64,000 bases of DNA, taken from CAJXMH01 sp040220135. Its GTDB lineage: Bacteria > Bacteroidota > Bacteroidia > Flavobacteriales_E > Vicingaceae. Of the stretch, positions 43,332 through 51,677 are shown piece after piece. A model generated the notes under the pieces. The model was not told where the DNA came from. It did no database searches and saw only the letters and a list, made by a program, of their open reading frames with translations. A program made the position numbers and the translations under genes. Each line of letters begins with the position of its first letter. The first letter of the stretch is position 1. The stretch covers positions 186,001 to 250,000 of the forward strand of contig JAVJTT010000020.1 of the NCBI GenBank assembly GCA_040220135.1, given 5' to 3'.

Positions 43332-45118
43332 CCGCCCATTTGCAGTGCTTTTAAGTCTCGATACAGACCATTCTCTTTTGCTACTAACTCATGATGATTA
43401 CCGGATTCTATCAACTTTCCATTTTGCAAAACAAGAATATTGTCAGCTTTCTGAATGGTCGATAAGCGATGCGCAATGACCAAAGAGGTTCTTCCTTTCA
43501 TCAGTTGATCTAAAGCTTGTTGCACTAATTGTTCAGATTGAGAGTCAAGTGAGCTAGTCGCTTCATCTAAGATCAAGATTTTTGGGTTTTTTAAAATAGC
43601 TCGAGCAATCGCAATCCGCTGTCTTTGTCCACCTGAAAGTTGAACCCCACGCTCCCCAACCAAGGTTTTATACCCCTCTGGAAAAGATTCGATAAACTCT
43701 GCAGCATTTGCTTTTTTAGCGGCTGCTTCTACTTCCTTTTTATCGGCATTGGGCTTTCCATAAAGTATGTTGTCGTAAATGCTACCTCCAAAAAGCACAA
43801 CGTCTTGCGGAACAATGGCCATGGCCGAGCGTAAATCTGCCAATGAATAGGTAGAGATGGGTTTTCCATCTATCAGGATTTTACCCTTCGTAGCTTCGAA
43901 AAACTTCAAGATCAAAGAAGTGATGGTTGATTTTCCTGCCCCTGATGGACCCACTAAGGCAACTTGTTGACCTGCCTGTACCTCAAAAGATAACTCTTTT
44001 AGTACTTCAATATCAGGACGATTGGGGTAAGCAAAGTCAACCGCTTGAAAACTTAATGCGCCCTTTGTAATCGGCACACTATCTTGCTTCACACTTTCCT
44101 CTTCTTTTTCCTCATCTAAGATCTCCAAAAGGTTTTCAGTTGCGCCAATGGCTTTTTGCAGTTGGGAGTACAAATCGGCAATGCCCCCTAGTGAAGCGCC
44201 TACAAATACCGAGTATAGGATAAAGGTAAAAAGGTCACCAATCGATAATTGGTCTTCTTGGACTAAAATTACCCCGTACCAAATAACAGCTACGATTGAT
44301 CCGAATAAGCAGAAAATAATAAAGGAGGCAAAGGCACCTCGCCATTTAGCTCCTTTTAAGGATACCCCAATTACTTCATCCGTTTTCTTCTTGTATCGCA
44401 AGTATTCAAATTGTTCATTTACAAACGCTTTAACAGTTGCTATACCTTGCAAGGTTTCTTCTACAATTACGTTTGAATCGGCCACCGCATCTTGTGCTTC
44501 TTTTGAAAGCTTGCGAATTTTTTTACCAAAAAGTACTGCTACTAAAACTACCACTGGCACTAGTGCTAACATGAGCAAGGTTAATTTACCCGAGATATAT
44601 GTTAGTAGACTGATCCCAATTACAATGATGATAATTTGCCTTAAAAACTCGGCAATGGTAGTGGTTAAGGTTTCTTGTAAAAGCGAGATATCTGAAGATA
44701 TGCGACTATTCAACTCACCCACTCTTCGCTCCGAAAAGAATTTCATTTTTAAGCGGATTAATTGATCGTAGGTGGCTTGCCGCAAACTGGCCAAGGTCTT
44801 TTGAGTTACTATGGCAAAGAGGTAAATTCTAAAAAAGGAAAAAACGGCATTTAAGAAAAAGATACCCAAAAGCATTAAGGCAATCCGGTTGATCTGATCT
44901 AAGAATTCAGTGTTAGCCGCATCAACCAATTGACCGGTTAAGTAAGGGAACACCATAGAGGCTGCACTAGACAAGAACAAGAATACCAAGCCGATGCTAA
45001 AAGTTCCCAAATAGGGTTTCACATATTTAAAAAGGCGCAATGACTTTTTTATTGACGCTTTTGTCAGTTTCTTTTTTGGAGTTTCATCCTCCGATTTTTT
45101 TCTCCCGAATCGAGCCAT
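43328..45118 (-). CDS. ABC-type exporter (ABCB/MsbA-like half transporter)
   Basis: A 596-residue protein with an N-terminal six-helix membrane domain (about 30-330) and a C-terminal ATPase with Walker A GPSGAGKST, signature LSGGQRQRIAIARA and Walker B ILILDEATSSLD. It works as a homodimer or with a second half. MsbA flips lipid A-core; related half transporters export lipids, peptides or drugs, so the cargo is left open, though several lipid A genes are in the window. A promoter box lies 16 nt before the ATG. Confidence 0.92.
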   Translation of the reverse strand: MARFGRKKSEDETPKKKLTKASIKKSLRLFKYVKPYLGTFSIGLVFLFLSSAASMVFPYLTGQLVDAANTEFLDQINRIALMLLGIFFLNAVFSFFRIYLFAIVTQKTLASLRQATYDQLIRLKMKFFSERRVGELNSRISSDISLLQETLTTTIAEFLRQIIIIVIGISLLTYISGKLTLLMLALVPVVVLVAVLFGKKIRKLSKEAQDAVADSNVIVEETLQGIATVKAFVNEQFEYLRYKKKTDEVIGVSLKGAKWRGAFASFIIFCLFGSIVAVIWYGVILVQEDQLSIGDLFTFILYSVFVGASLGGIADLYSQLQKAIGATENLLEILDEEKEEESVKQDSVPITKGALSFQAVDFAYPNRPDIEVLKELSFEVQAGQQVALVGPSGAGKSTITSLILKFFEATKGKILIDGKPISTYSLADLRSAMAIVPQDVVLFGGSIYDNILYGKPNADKKEVEAAAKKANAAEFIESFPEGYKTLVGERGVQLSGGQRQRIAIARAILKNPKILILDEATSSLDSQSEQLVQQALDQLMKGRTSLVIAHRLSTIQKADNILVLQNGKLIESGNHHELVAKENGLYRDLKALQMGG

Positions 45119-45134
45119 TCACCAATATTTTTTT

Positions 45135-45142
45135 CAAATTTA
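45135..45142 (-). promoter_or_regulatory. Bacteroidota -7 promoter element (TAAATTTG), ABC exporter
   Basis: Exact TAnnTTTG match on the minus strand, 16 nt before the ATG. A -33 element is not evident. Confidence 0.45.
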
Positions 45143-45217
45143 GCTATTCCAAAAGGTAGACAGAAAAAACAGCTTAAATAGTATGAAAGTTTTTTGGTTG
45201 ACTGTCGAAAAAATTCC

Positions 45218-45225
45218 TACTTTTG
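45218..45225 (+). promoter_or_regulatory. Bacteroidota promoter of rpmH (TTTG and TACTTTTG)
   Basis: Exact TAnnTTTG match with a TTTG at 45193-45196 as -33 element (21-bp spacing). It is the best two-part match in the window, as expected for a ribosomal protein gene, and gives a leader of about 28 nt. Confidence 0.7.
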
Positions 45226-45256
45226 CCGTCCGTTTATTCGAGAAACACAATAAGCT

Positions 45257-45409
45257 ATGAAAAGAACGTATCAACCATCAAAAAGAAAGCGTAGAAATAA
45301 GCATGGATTCAGAAGCAGAATGCAATCTGCTAATGGAAGAAAGGTGCTTAGTAGTAGAAGAAAAAAAGGAAGAAAGCGCATTTCTGTTTCTTCAGAGAGT
45401 AGATCATAA
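45257..45409 (+). CDS. rpmH: 50S ribosomal protein L34
   Basis: A 50-residue, very basic protein beginning MKRTYQPSKRKRRNKHGFRS and containing RMQSANGRKVLSSRRKKGRK, which is the hallmark of L34 almost from end to end. It is short enough to be missed by length-filtered gene finding. It has its own strong promoter and its own terminator, so it is a single-gene unit. The usual neighbours rnpA, yidC and dnaA are absent here. The last residues (SVSSESRS) extend the protein slightly beyond the 44-46 residues usual in other phyla. Confidence 0.97.
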   Translation: MKRTYQPSKRKRRNKHGFRSRMQSANGRKVLSSRRKKGRKRISVSSESRS

Positions 45410-45430
45410 TTTGTTTTTATATAGGTTTGA

Positions 45431-45465
45431 AAAAGGGGAGTAGTCTTGAACTACTCCCTTTTTTT
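45431..45465 (+). terminator. Rho-independent terminator after rpmH
   Basis: GGGAGTAGT pairs with ACTACTCCC around CTTGA and runs into a T tract. Confidence 0.9.
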
Positions 45466-45493
45466 ATTGTCTAATTTTAAATAAAAAATCAAG

Positions 45494-46483
45494 ATGAAAA
45501 GAATTGCGATAAACGGTTTTGGACGAATTGGAAGAATGACGGCAAGAGTTCTCTTGCAAAGAGAAGGAATGGAGTTAGTCGCCATTAATGATTTGGCTGA
45601 TGCCACCACTTTGGCTCATTTATTCAAATACGATTCTGTACACGGTCAGTTTCAGGGGGAGGTAAAAGCAGAGAATGACGATTTGCTAATCAATGGGAAA
45701 GTAGTAAAATTATTTCAACAAAAGTCACCTGATCAATTACCATGGAAAGAGAACAACATCGACATTGTGATTGAGTCGACCGGATTATTTCGCGATCAAG
45801 AAGGAGCAGGCAAGCACATACAGGCAGGGGCAAAAAAAGTAGTGATTTCTGCTCCGGCCAAAGATGAAAGTATCAAGACAGTAGTACTGGGCATAAATGA
45901 ACACATTTTAGAAGGAGAGGAGAAAATTATCTCTAATGCTTCCTGTACCACAAACTCTTTAGCCCCTTTAGTAAAAATTTTAGACGAAGAGTGCGGAATA
46001 GAAAGTGGCTATATAACTACAGTCCATTCTTACACTGGCGATCAGCGCTTGCATGATGCCCCTCATCGAGATTTGCGCAGAGCTAGAGCTGCTGCGGTTA
46101 GCATTGTTCCCACCACTACAGGCGCAGCAAAAGCCATTACGAAGATATTCCCCCATTTAGATGGACAATTGGGCGGTGCCGGAATTCGCGTCCCTGTGCC
46201 GGATGGTTCACTAACTGATTTTACTTGTGTGGTCAAACAGCCAAAGTCTATCGAAGAAATAAATGCCGCTTTTAAGAAGGCCGCTGAAGGGGAATTGAAA
46301 GGAATTTTGGCTTATACCGAAGACCCTATCGTTTCGGTTGATGTCCAAGGCAATCCCCACAGTAGTATTTTTGATGCACAACTGACTTCTGTGATTGGGA
46401 AAATGGTAAAAGTTGTGGGTTGGTACGATAATGAGATTGGTTATTCGAATCGATTGGTTGATTTGGTGAAAAAAATTAGTTAG
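45494..46483 (+). CDS. gapA: Glyceraldehyde-3-phosphate dehydrogenase, type I
   Basis: The glycolytic enzyme that oxidises glyceraldehyde 3-phosphate with NAD. The 329-residue protein has the dinucleotide fold INGFGRIGR, an aspartate at residue 33 (INDLAD) that fits NAD rather than NADP, the catalytic C151 in SNASCTTN, and the phosphate-binding TTTGAAKA; WYDNEIGYSNR closes the catalytic domain. Length and order are normal. Upstream TAATTTTA is one base off the -7 consensus, so its promoter is uncertain. Confidence 0.97.
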   Translation: MKRIAINGFGRIGRMTARVLLQREGMELVAINDLADATTLAHLFKYDSVHGQFQGEVKAENDDLLINGKVVKLFQQKSPDQLPWKENNIDIVIESTGLFRDQEGAGKHIQAGAKKVVISAPAKDESIKTVVLGINEHILEGEEKIISNASCTTNSLAPLVKILDEECGIESGYITTVHSYTGDQRLHDAPHRDLRRARAAAVSIVPTTTGAAKAITKIFPHLDGQLGGAGIRVPVPDGSLTDFTCVVKQPKSIEEINAAFKKAAEGELKGILAYTEDPIVSVDVQGNPHSSIFDAQLTSVIGKMVKVVGWYDNEIGYSNRLVDLVKKIS

Positions 46484-46496
46484 GTTTTAGTAGGTA

Positions 46497-46516
46497 TTGT
46501 ACGTAATTTGGTACAA
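46497..46516. promoter_or_regulatory. Operator-like inverted repeat of the yefM-yoeB module
   Basis: TTGTAC and GTACAA lie as an inverted repeat around an 8-nt spacer (GTAATTTG), ending 10 nt before the yefM ATG. E. coli YefM binds palindromes with a TGTACA core; each arm here contains most of that core. The spacer resembles a -7 element, so binding would block the promoter. Confidence 0.55.
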
Positions 46517-46526
46517 AATAAGAAAG

Positions 46527-46781
46527 ATGTTAACAGCCACCATTTCTGCTTTTAGGAAAGATATCAAACATTATATCAATAAAGTTACCCAAGACTTTGA
46601 AACATTGATTATTAATCGAGGTAAGGATTCTGGTATTGTTATTATGTCGCTTGATGAGTATAATTCTCTTCAAGCAACACAACATGAATTGTCTTCTGTA
46701 GCCAATGAAAAGCGACTTGATTCAGCTATTCAGAATCTTAAAAGTGGTGACACATTTCAGAAAGATCTGACTGAGTTGTGA
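46527..46781 (+). CDS. yefM: YefM/Phd-family antitoxin
   Basis: An 84-residue antitoxin starting MLTATISAFRKDIKHYINKV, with the YefM fold: an N-terminal DNA-binding part (ISAFRK, a TLIINRGKDSG-like strand and VIMSLDEYNSLQ) and a C-terminal acidic tail that would wrap the toxin. The start used here is the ATG downstream of the inverted-repeat operator; an upstream TTG would place it inside the operator. The stop overlaps the toxin start by four bases (GTGA). Confidence 0.9.
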   Translation: MLTATISAFRKDIKHYINKVTQDFETLIINRGKDSGIVIMSLDEYNSLQATQHELSSVANEKRLDSAIQNLKSGDTFQKDLTEL

Positions 46782-47035
46782 GAATATTGTTCGTGGATGA
46801 ATCATGGGAAGATTACCTTTATTGGCAAACTACCGATAAGAAGATGCTTAAGCGAATCAATAAACTAATCAAAGATATTTGCAGAACTCCTTTTGAAGGA
46901 ATTGGAAAGCCTGAAGCCTTGAAACATAAATATAGGGGCTGTTGGTCTAGAAGAATAGATCTAGAACATAGACTGATTTATAAAATACAAGAAAACTCTG
47001 TATGTATACTGAAATGTCGATTTCACTATGATTAA
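46778..47035 (+). CDS. yoeB: YoeB/Txe-family mRNA interferase toxin
   Basis: An 85-residue RelE-superfamily toxin that cuts mRNA at the ribosomal A site. The residues known to matter in E. coli YoeB, E46, R65, H83 and Y84, are all present at the same numbers (GKPEALK, LEHRLIY, and the end RFHYD). It uses a GTG start overlapping the antitoxin stop, as expected for coupled toxin synthesis. With all catalytic residues kept, the toxin should be active. Confidence 0.93.
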   Translation: MRILFVDESWEDYLYWQTTDKKMLKRINKLIKDICRTPFEGIGKPEALKHKYRGCWSRRIDLEHRLIYKIQENSVCILKCRFHYD

Positions 47036-47112
47036 GTGAATTTTAAAAAAGCACAGAATTCTTGAATACGTCTGAAGTATATTATTTCTTTTTTTTATAT
47101 GAAGTTTAGAAG

Positions 47113-47445
47113 ATGAAAAAGTTATTGACTTTCTGTGCTGCCATTTTATTAATAGTGTCTGTTTCTATTGCCCAAGGTGAAACTAAAGATCAGATTGACA
47201 CCCTCACTTATTCTGACAACTTCGATGGCAAGAATCTATTTGTAAGAAACCCTTTTGGAGGAGATGACTTGGGCTTTTCAGTGAAGGTGATTCTTTTAAA
47301 TGGGAAAGAAATTGAGGCAGACTTAGACCAAACTGCCTTTGAAGTAAAATTAGCAGAGAACGGAATAAAGCCAGATGAAGAATACGAAATCCAACTAATT
47401 CATATGATTCCGGGAAAGCCAGATATTCTCAACGCTAAACACTAA
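47113..47445 (+). CDS. Small exported protein of unknown function
   Basis: A 110-residue protein with a clear signal peptide (cleavage after SIAQ, residue 21) and a small soluble domain with alternating strands, including FVRNPFGGDDLGFSVKVILL and NGIKPDEEYEIQLIHM-type segments. I do not recognise the family. It stands alone, 77 bp after the toxin gene and 13 bp before the convergent lpxH stop, without an evident terminator. Confidence 0.7.
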   Translation: MKKLLTFCAAILLIVSVSIAQGETKDQIDTLTYSDNFDGKNLFVRNPFGGDDLGFSVKVILLNGKEIEADLDQTAFEVKLAENGIKPDEEYEIQLIHMIPGKPDILNAKH

Positions 47446-47458
47446 CAAATAGCAGCTG

Positions 47459-48214
47459 CTATTCCCACTCTTTTAATTCTAATTTTTCGCCATCAAAAAC
47501 CGCATAGCTTTGGTAATTCATCCATTCCCCAAGGTTCACATAGCGACTGTTGTCGCCCACTTTAAGGTCTAGGGGTAAATGACGATGGCCAAAGATGAAA
47601 TAATCAATGTGCTCTTTTTTGAGGTATTCTTTGCAGTAAATGGCAAGCCATTCATTTTCTTCACCCAAGAATTTTTCATCTTCACCTCGGTTTGAATTTC
47701 GGCTTTTTCCAGACCAAAAGTCTGCTAACCCTATTCCCAAGTTTGGGTGCAAGCGGGCAAATAGCCACTGAGACAATCGATTGGCAAAAACTTTTTTAAT
47801 AAACTTATAACCGTGATCGCCTGGACCTAATCCATCGCCGTGACCAATAAGAAATTCTTTGCCATTGTAGGTTTTTCGAATTGGCTTCCGATGCAAAGTA
47901 ACTCCTAACTCTTTAGGTAAGTAATCAAACATCCACATGTCGTGATTGCCGGTGAAAACTGTAACTGGGATACCTGAATCCGTAAATTCGGCAATCTTGC
48001 CCTGTAATCTGACAAAGCCTTTCGGGATGGCTTTTTTGTATTCAAACCAAAAGTCAAAAAGATCGCCAACTAAAAAGAGTTCTTTGCAATCGTTTTTTAT
48101 GCGATCCATCCAAGCCACGATTTTGTCTTCGCGCTTTCGACTGGCCTCATAAGTTGGCGCCCCCAAATGAAAATCGGAGGCAAAGTAAATTTTATTGCTT
48201 GTATTTTGGTTCAA
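47459..48214 (-). CDS. lpxH: UDP-2,3-diacylglucosamine diphosphatase
   Basis: LpxH makes lipid X, the fourth step of lipid A synthesis, on the inner face of the cytoplasmic membrane. The 251-residue metallophosphoesterase has the metal-site motifs in order: SDFHLG (D14, H16), VGDLFDFWF, TGNHDMW, GHGDGLGP and FGHRHLP. The length is at the upper end for LpxH/LpxH2 and typical for Bacteroidota. It lies 4 bp after the TlpA-like gene and is the last gene of the minus-strand gatB group. Confidence 0.9.
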   Translation of the reverse strand: MNQNTSNKIYFASDFHLGAPTYEASRKREDKIVAWMDRIKNDCKELFLVGDLFDFWFEYKKAIPKGFVRLQGKIAEFTDSGIPVTVFTGNHDMWMFDYLPKELGVTLHRKPIRKTYNGKEFLIGHGDGLGPGDHGYKFIKKVFANRLSQWLFARLHPNLGIGLADFWSGKSRNSNRGEDEKFLGEENEWLAIYCKEYLKKEHIDYFIFGHRHLPLDLKVGDNSRYVNLGEWMNYQSYAVFDGEKLELKEWE

Positions 48215-48218
48215 GGGG

Positions 48219-49352
48219 TTAGTTTAGCACCTCTTCGAGTTTATTATGCAAAGCAGGTCCGCGTAAGTTCTTTCCAATTACTTTTCCTTCTTCATCAATC
48301 AGCAAGGCAAATGGTATGCTTCTCACGCCATAAGCTTGAGCTGCTTCAGACTTCCAGAACTTCAAATCACTCACTTGGGTCCAATTCAAATTATCTTGTT
48401 GAATGGCATTTACCCAGGCTTCTTTCGTGCGGTCTAAGGAAACTCCATAAACTGTAAAGCCTTTGTCCTTATACTTTTCATAAGCGGCTACTACATTTGG
48501 GTTCTCTCTTCTGCAAGGCTTGCACCAAGAAGCCCAAAAATCAATCAATACTACTTTTCCTCTCAAGGAAGAGAGAGGTACTAGTTCGCCATCCGGATTG
48601 GGTAGGTTAATTTCCGGTACATCAGTTCCGGGGGCAAAGCGCATGGCTTCTTGCATTCTTTGATTAAAACTTTGGTAGAAAGGAGAGTTGCTGTATTGGG
48701 CGGCAAGGGCTTCATCTACCTTTTTGTAATAGGCAATGTTTTCTTGTCCACTAGTAGGAAGTTGTTCCATCAATGCAATATTGGCAAATAGTCCTGCATC
48801 CTCATCAATCAAGCTTTTTACTTTTTGCGCTTTTTGCGCTTCCATTTCTTCAAAGCGCTTTCTAAAGCTTGCTATAATGCTGTCTTTATTTGGAGAGTTT
48901 GCATATTGCTGAAACTCTCTGTTTAACTGTTGTTGCTGTGTGTTTAGGTCTTGCAAAAAGGCATTGAACTCAGCCATGCGTTCTGCATTTTTTGTTCCGG
49001 TCACTTCCAAAGAGCTTGAACTAGCTGCGCTACCGCTCACCTTCACTTGGTCGCCTGCTTCTAAAGGTAAAATAAGCGCTACGTTTTGACTGATCGTCAA
49101 TCGGTAAAAACCGATGCTAGCGGGCTGGTAATCAAAGGAAAAGGAGCCATCTTGTCCCACCACTGCGGTATCTACCGGGCCTTTTTTGGGGTTGATTAAG
49201 TCAACTAAATAAAGTTGGGGTGCATTTAATCCTTCTAAACTGCCACTTAAAATCGCTTTCTTCGATTCTGATTCCTGAGCGGTTTTACTTCCGCAAGCAA
49301 TAAAAACTACCGCAAAAACAATACTTAACATCCAACTATTTCTTTTCATCAT
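48219..49352 (-). CDS. TlpA/ResA-like thioredoxin lipoprotein with DUF4369-type domain
   Basis: A 377-residue lipoprotein (lipobox FIAC, cysteine near residue 20). After a short Ser/Glu linker comes a beta domain of the DUF4369 type (about 33-125), a helical middle (about 125-230), and a C-terminal thioredoxin domain with FWASWCKPCRRENP (CKPC active site). Such proteins reduce or deliver disulfide electrons at the periplasmic surface and may take electrons from DsbD. The start is the first of two adjacent ATG codons and overlaps the gatB stop by four bases. Confidence 0.9.
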   Translation of the reverse strand: MMKRNSWMLSIVFAVVFIACGSKTAQESESKKAILSGSLEGLNAPQLYLVDLINPKKGPVDTAVVGQDGSFSFDYQPASIGFYRLTISQNVALILPLEAGDQVKVSGSAASSSSLEVTGTKNAERMAEFNAFLQDLNTQQQQLNREFQQYANSPNKDSIIASFRKRFEEMEAQKAQKVKSLIDEDAGLFANIALMEQLPTSGQENIAYYKKVDEALAAQYSNSPFYQSFNQRMQEAMRFAPGTDVPEINLPNPDGELVPLSSLRGKVVLIDFWASWCKPCRRENPNVVAAYEKYKDKGFTVYGVSLDRTKEAWVNAIQQDNLNWTQVSDLKFWKSEAAQAYGVRSIPFALLIDEEGKVIGKNLRGPALHNKLEEVLN

Positions 49353-50812
49353 ACTTCATCTAATTTTTTTCTCAATAATTGATTGGCAACTTTGGGGTCA
49401 GCTTTGCCTTTGCTAGCTTTCATTACTTCGCCCATAAATAAGCCAAGTAAGCCTGTTTTACCATTTTTATATTCTTCAACTTTATCAGGATACTTTTCTA
49501 AAGCTTGAGAAATAAAAGCATCGAGTGCATTAGTGTCACTTTCTTGAATCCAATTGTTAGCTTCTGCGATTTCTTTAGGCGATTTTTCTGGCTCTTCTAA
49601 CATCACCGGAAACACTTTTTGGTTCGCCAAGGTATTGCTAATTGCGCCTTCTTCAATTAATTTGATTAAGTCGGCAAGTTGTTTAGGCTGAATCGGAAAT
49701 TCTGCAATACTTTTCGCATTGTCGTTCAGGTAAGACTTTACAGCGCCCATCATCCAGTTAGCGGCAGCCTTATAGTCATTTGTGTATTCGGTCAGCGCTT
49801 CGTAGTACAGCGCAAAAGCTTTGTCTTCCGTTAAAACTTCAGCATCGTAAGCAGATAGCTTTAGTTCTTCGGTGTATTTCCTTAGCAATTCATTCGGCAA
49901 GGGGGGAAGCTCTTCTTTTACACTTTCAATGTAATCTTCTCGCACGTAGACAGCTTGTAGGTCGGGTTCAGGAAAGTAGCGATAATCGTGAGCCATTTCT
50001 TTGCTTCTTTGGCTTACTGTAATGCCTTTTACTGCATCGAAACCCCTGGTTTCCATGTGAATTTTTCCACCTGCTTCTATTGCTTCAATTTGCCGTTTCG
50101 TTTCAAACTCAATTGCTCGAAATACATTTCGAATCGAGTTGAGGTTTTTCGTCTCGGTGCGTTCTCCAAATTCCTTGCTTCCTTTCAATCGTACTGAAAC
50201 ATTAGCATCGCAGCGCATACTTCCTTCTTCCATGTTGCCATCACAAATTTCTAAGTAACGTACCAGCTTTCTAACCTCCGTAAGGTAGTTGTATGCTTCT
50301 TGGGCGGAACGAATATCAGGTTCAGAGACAATTTCCAATAATGGAACACCGGCTCTGTTTAAGTCGATTAGTGTATTGTAAGGATCTAGGTCGTGAATAC
50401 TTTTACCCGAATCTTCCTCCATGTGAATACGAGTAATGCCTATGTGTTTGTCCTTTCCGTCTTCATCTTTAATTAAGATTTTACCACCGGTGCAAAGGGG
50501 TGTGGTGTCCTGCGTAATCTGATAGCCTTTTGGTAAATCTGCATAGAAGTAATTCTTTCTGGCAAATTGATTTTCGTAAGTGATTTCTGAGCCACAGGCC
50601 AGGCCTAAACGAATGCCATATTCTAAAGTGCGCTTGTTAAAACGGGGTAAAGTTCCGGGGTGGCCTAAAGAAACAGGGGAAACATTGGAATTAGGTGCAG
50701 CTCCGTATGTGGTGGAATCGGAGGAGTAGGCCTTGCTTTTGGTTTGCATTTGAGCATGGACTTCAAGTCCGACAACCACTTCGTATTTACTGTAAATATC
50801 TTCTTTCGACAT
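49349..50812 (-). CDS. gatB: Aspartyl/glutamyl-tRNA amidotransferase subunit B
   Basis: GatB binds misacylated Glu-tRNA-Gln or Asp-tRNA-Asn and amidates it with ammonia from GatA. The 487-residue protein has VVGLEVHAQMQTKSK, CGNP-like metal region around SLGHPGTLPR, RKNYFYADLPKGYQITQ, RCDANVSVR, and a C-terminal YqeY-like tail domain. I start at the ATG (MSKEDIYSKYE) because a -7 box lies just upstream and covers the earlier TTG. GatA and GatC are not in the window. Confidence 0.95.
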   Translation of the reverse strand: MSKEDIYSKYEVVVGLEVHAQMQTKSKAYSSDSTTYGAAPNSNVSPVSLGHPGTLPRFNKRTLEYGIRLGLACGSEITYENQFARKNYFYADLPKGYQITQDTTPLCTGGKILIKDEDGKDKHIGITRIHMEEDSGKSIHDLDPYNTLIDLNRAGVPLLEIVSEPDIRSAQEAYNYLTEVRKLVRYLEICDGNMEEGSMRCDANVSVRLKGSKEFGERTETKNLNSIRNVFRAIEFETKRQIEAIEAGGKIHMETRGFDAVKGITVSQRSKEMAHDYRYFPEPDLQAVYVREDYIESVKEELPPLPNELLRKYTEELKLSAYDAEVLTEDKAFALYYEALTEYTNDYKAAANWMMGAVKSYLNDNAKSIAEFPIQPKQLADLIKLIEEGAISNTLANQKVFPVMLEEPEKSPKEIAEANNWIQESDTNALDAFISQALEKYPDKVEEYKNGKTGLLGLFMGEVMKASKGKADPKVANQLLRKKLDEV

Positions 50813-50818
50813 GAAGGA

Positions 50819-50826
50819 CAAAGGTA
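50819..50826 (-). promoter_or_regulatory. Bacteroidota -7 promoter element (TACCTTTG), gatB
   Basis: Exact TAnnTTTG match on the minus strand, 6 nt before the gatB ATG, in the short gap after punA. It predicts a leaderless transcript starting at gatB. Confidence 0.55.
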
Positions 50827-50843
50827 ATAATTATGGGATGGAA

Positions 50844-51677
50844 CTAGCTTTCGACAACCGCAGTTCCCAAGGTTTTAACCATTTTTTTGAATAATAGAGC
50901 TAGCTTAGGTTCAGCTTTAGCGGCTACTTCTTGCACTTCTTCGTGCGAAATTTCGACCACCTTTCCCTCTACACCTAAGTCTGAAATTACTGAAGCGGCA
51001 AAAACTTTCATTCCCGAATGAATGGCCACAATGGTTTCTGGGGTGGTAGACATGCCAACGGCATCCGCGCCAATGATTCGAAAATACTTATACTCACTTC
51101 TGGTTTCATAAGTAGGGCCACTAGTCCCTAAATAAACTCCGTAGTGAAGACCTAAGTTCTGCTCACGGTCTATCTCTTTAGCTAGTTGAATTAAGTGGTT
51201 ACTATAGGGTTCGCTCATATCAGGAAAGCGAGGCCCTAGTTGATCAATGTTTTTACCACGAAGGGGATTGTCCGGGAATAAATGCATGTGATCATTCAAA
51301 ATCATAATGTCACCTATTTCATGGTCTGGGTTTAAACCACCACTTGCGTTCGAAAGCAATAAGTTCTCTACGCCTAAGGCTTTGAAAACCCGAATAGGAA
51401 AGGTAGCGGCTTTTAGATTATAACCCTCATAATAATGAAATCGGCCTTGCATGGCAATTACCGGAACGCCGGACAATTTGCCGCAAATTAATTTTCCACT
51501 GTGTCCCTCTACGGTTGAAACTGGGAAGTGTGGAATTTCTTGGTAATCGAAAACGATTTGGTCTTCTATTTCTTCAGCGAGAGCGCCTAGTCCTGAGCCT
51601 AGCACTATACCGATCTGAAATTTTTGAGGAGTACGAGCCTGAATAAACTTACAGCTCTCCTGTATACGATCTAACAT
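50844..51677 (-). CDS. punA: Purine nucleoside phosphorylase
   Basis: A trimeric-type (PNP class I) phosphorylase that splits purine nucleosides with phosphate. The 277-residue protein has the phosphate site GIVLGSGLGALAEEI, the HSGKL and QGRFHYYEGY blocks, NASGGLNP, and the closing ISDLGVEGKVVEISHEEV with base-contact residues. It overlaps lpxK by 29 bp at its start, so the two are co-transcribed; the pairing of lpxK with punA seems to be one of convenience. Confidence 0.95.
   Translation of the reverse strand: MLDRIQESCKFIQARTPQKFQIGIVLGSGLGALAEEIEDQIVFDYQEIPHFPVSTVEGHSGKLICGKLSGVPVIAMQGRFHYYEGYNLKAATFPIRVFKALGVENLLLSNASGGLNPDHEIGDIMILNDHMHLFPDNPLRGKNIDQLGPRFPDMSEPYSNHLIQLAKEIDREQNLGLHYGVYLGTSGPTYETRSEYKYFRIIGADAVGMSTTPETIVAIHSGMKVFAASVISDLGVEGKVVEISHEEVQEVAAKAEPKLALLFKKMVKTLGTAVVES

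Noticed and set aside
44148..44765. Plus-strand ORF of 205 codons inside the ABC exporter gene
   Set aside because: It lies wholly antisense to conserved membrane-domain codons of the exporter; no domain or signal peptide supports it.
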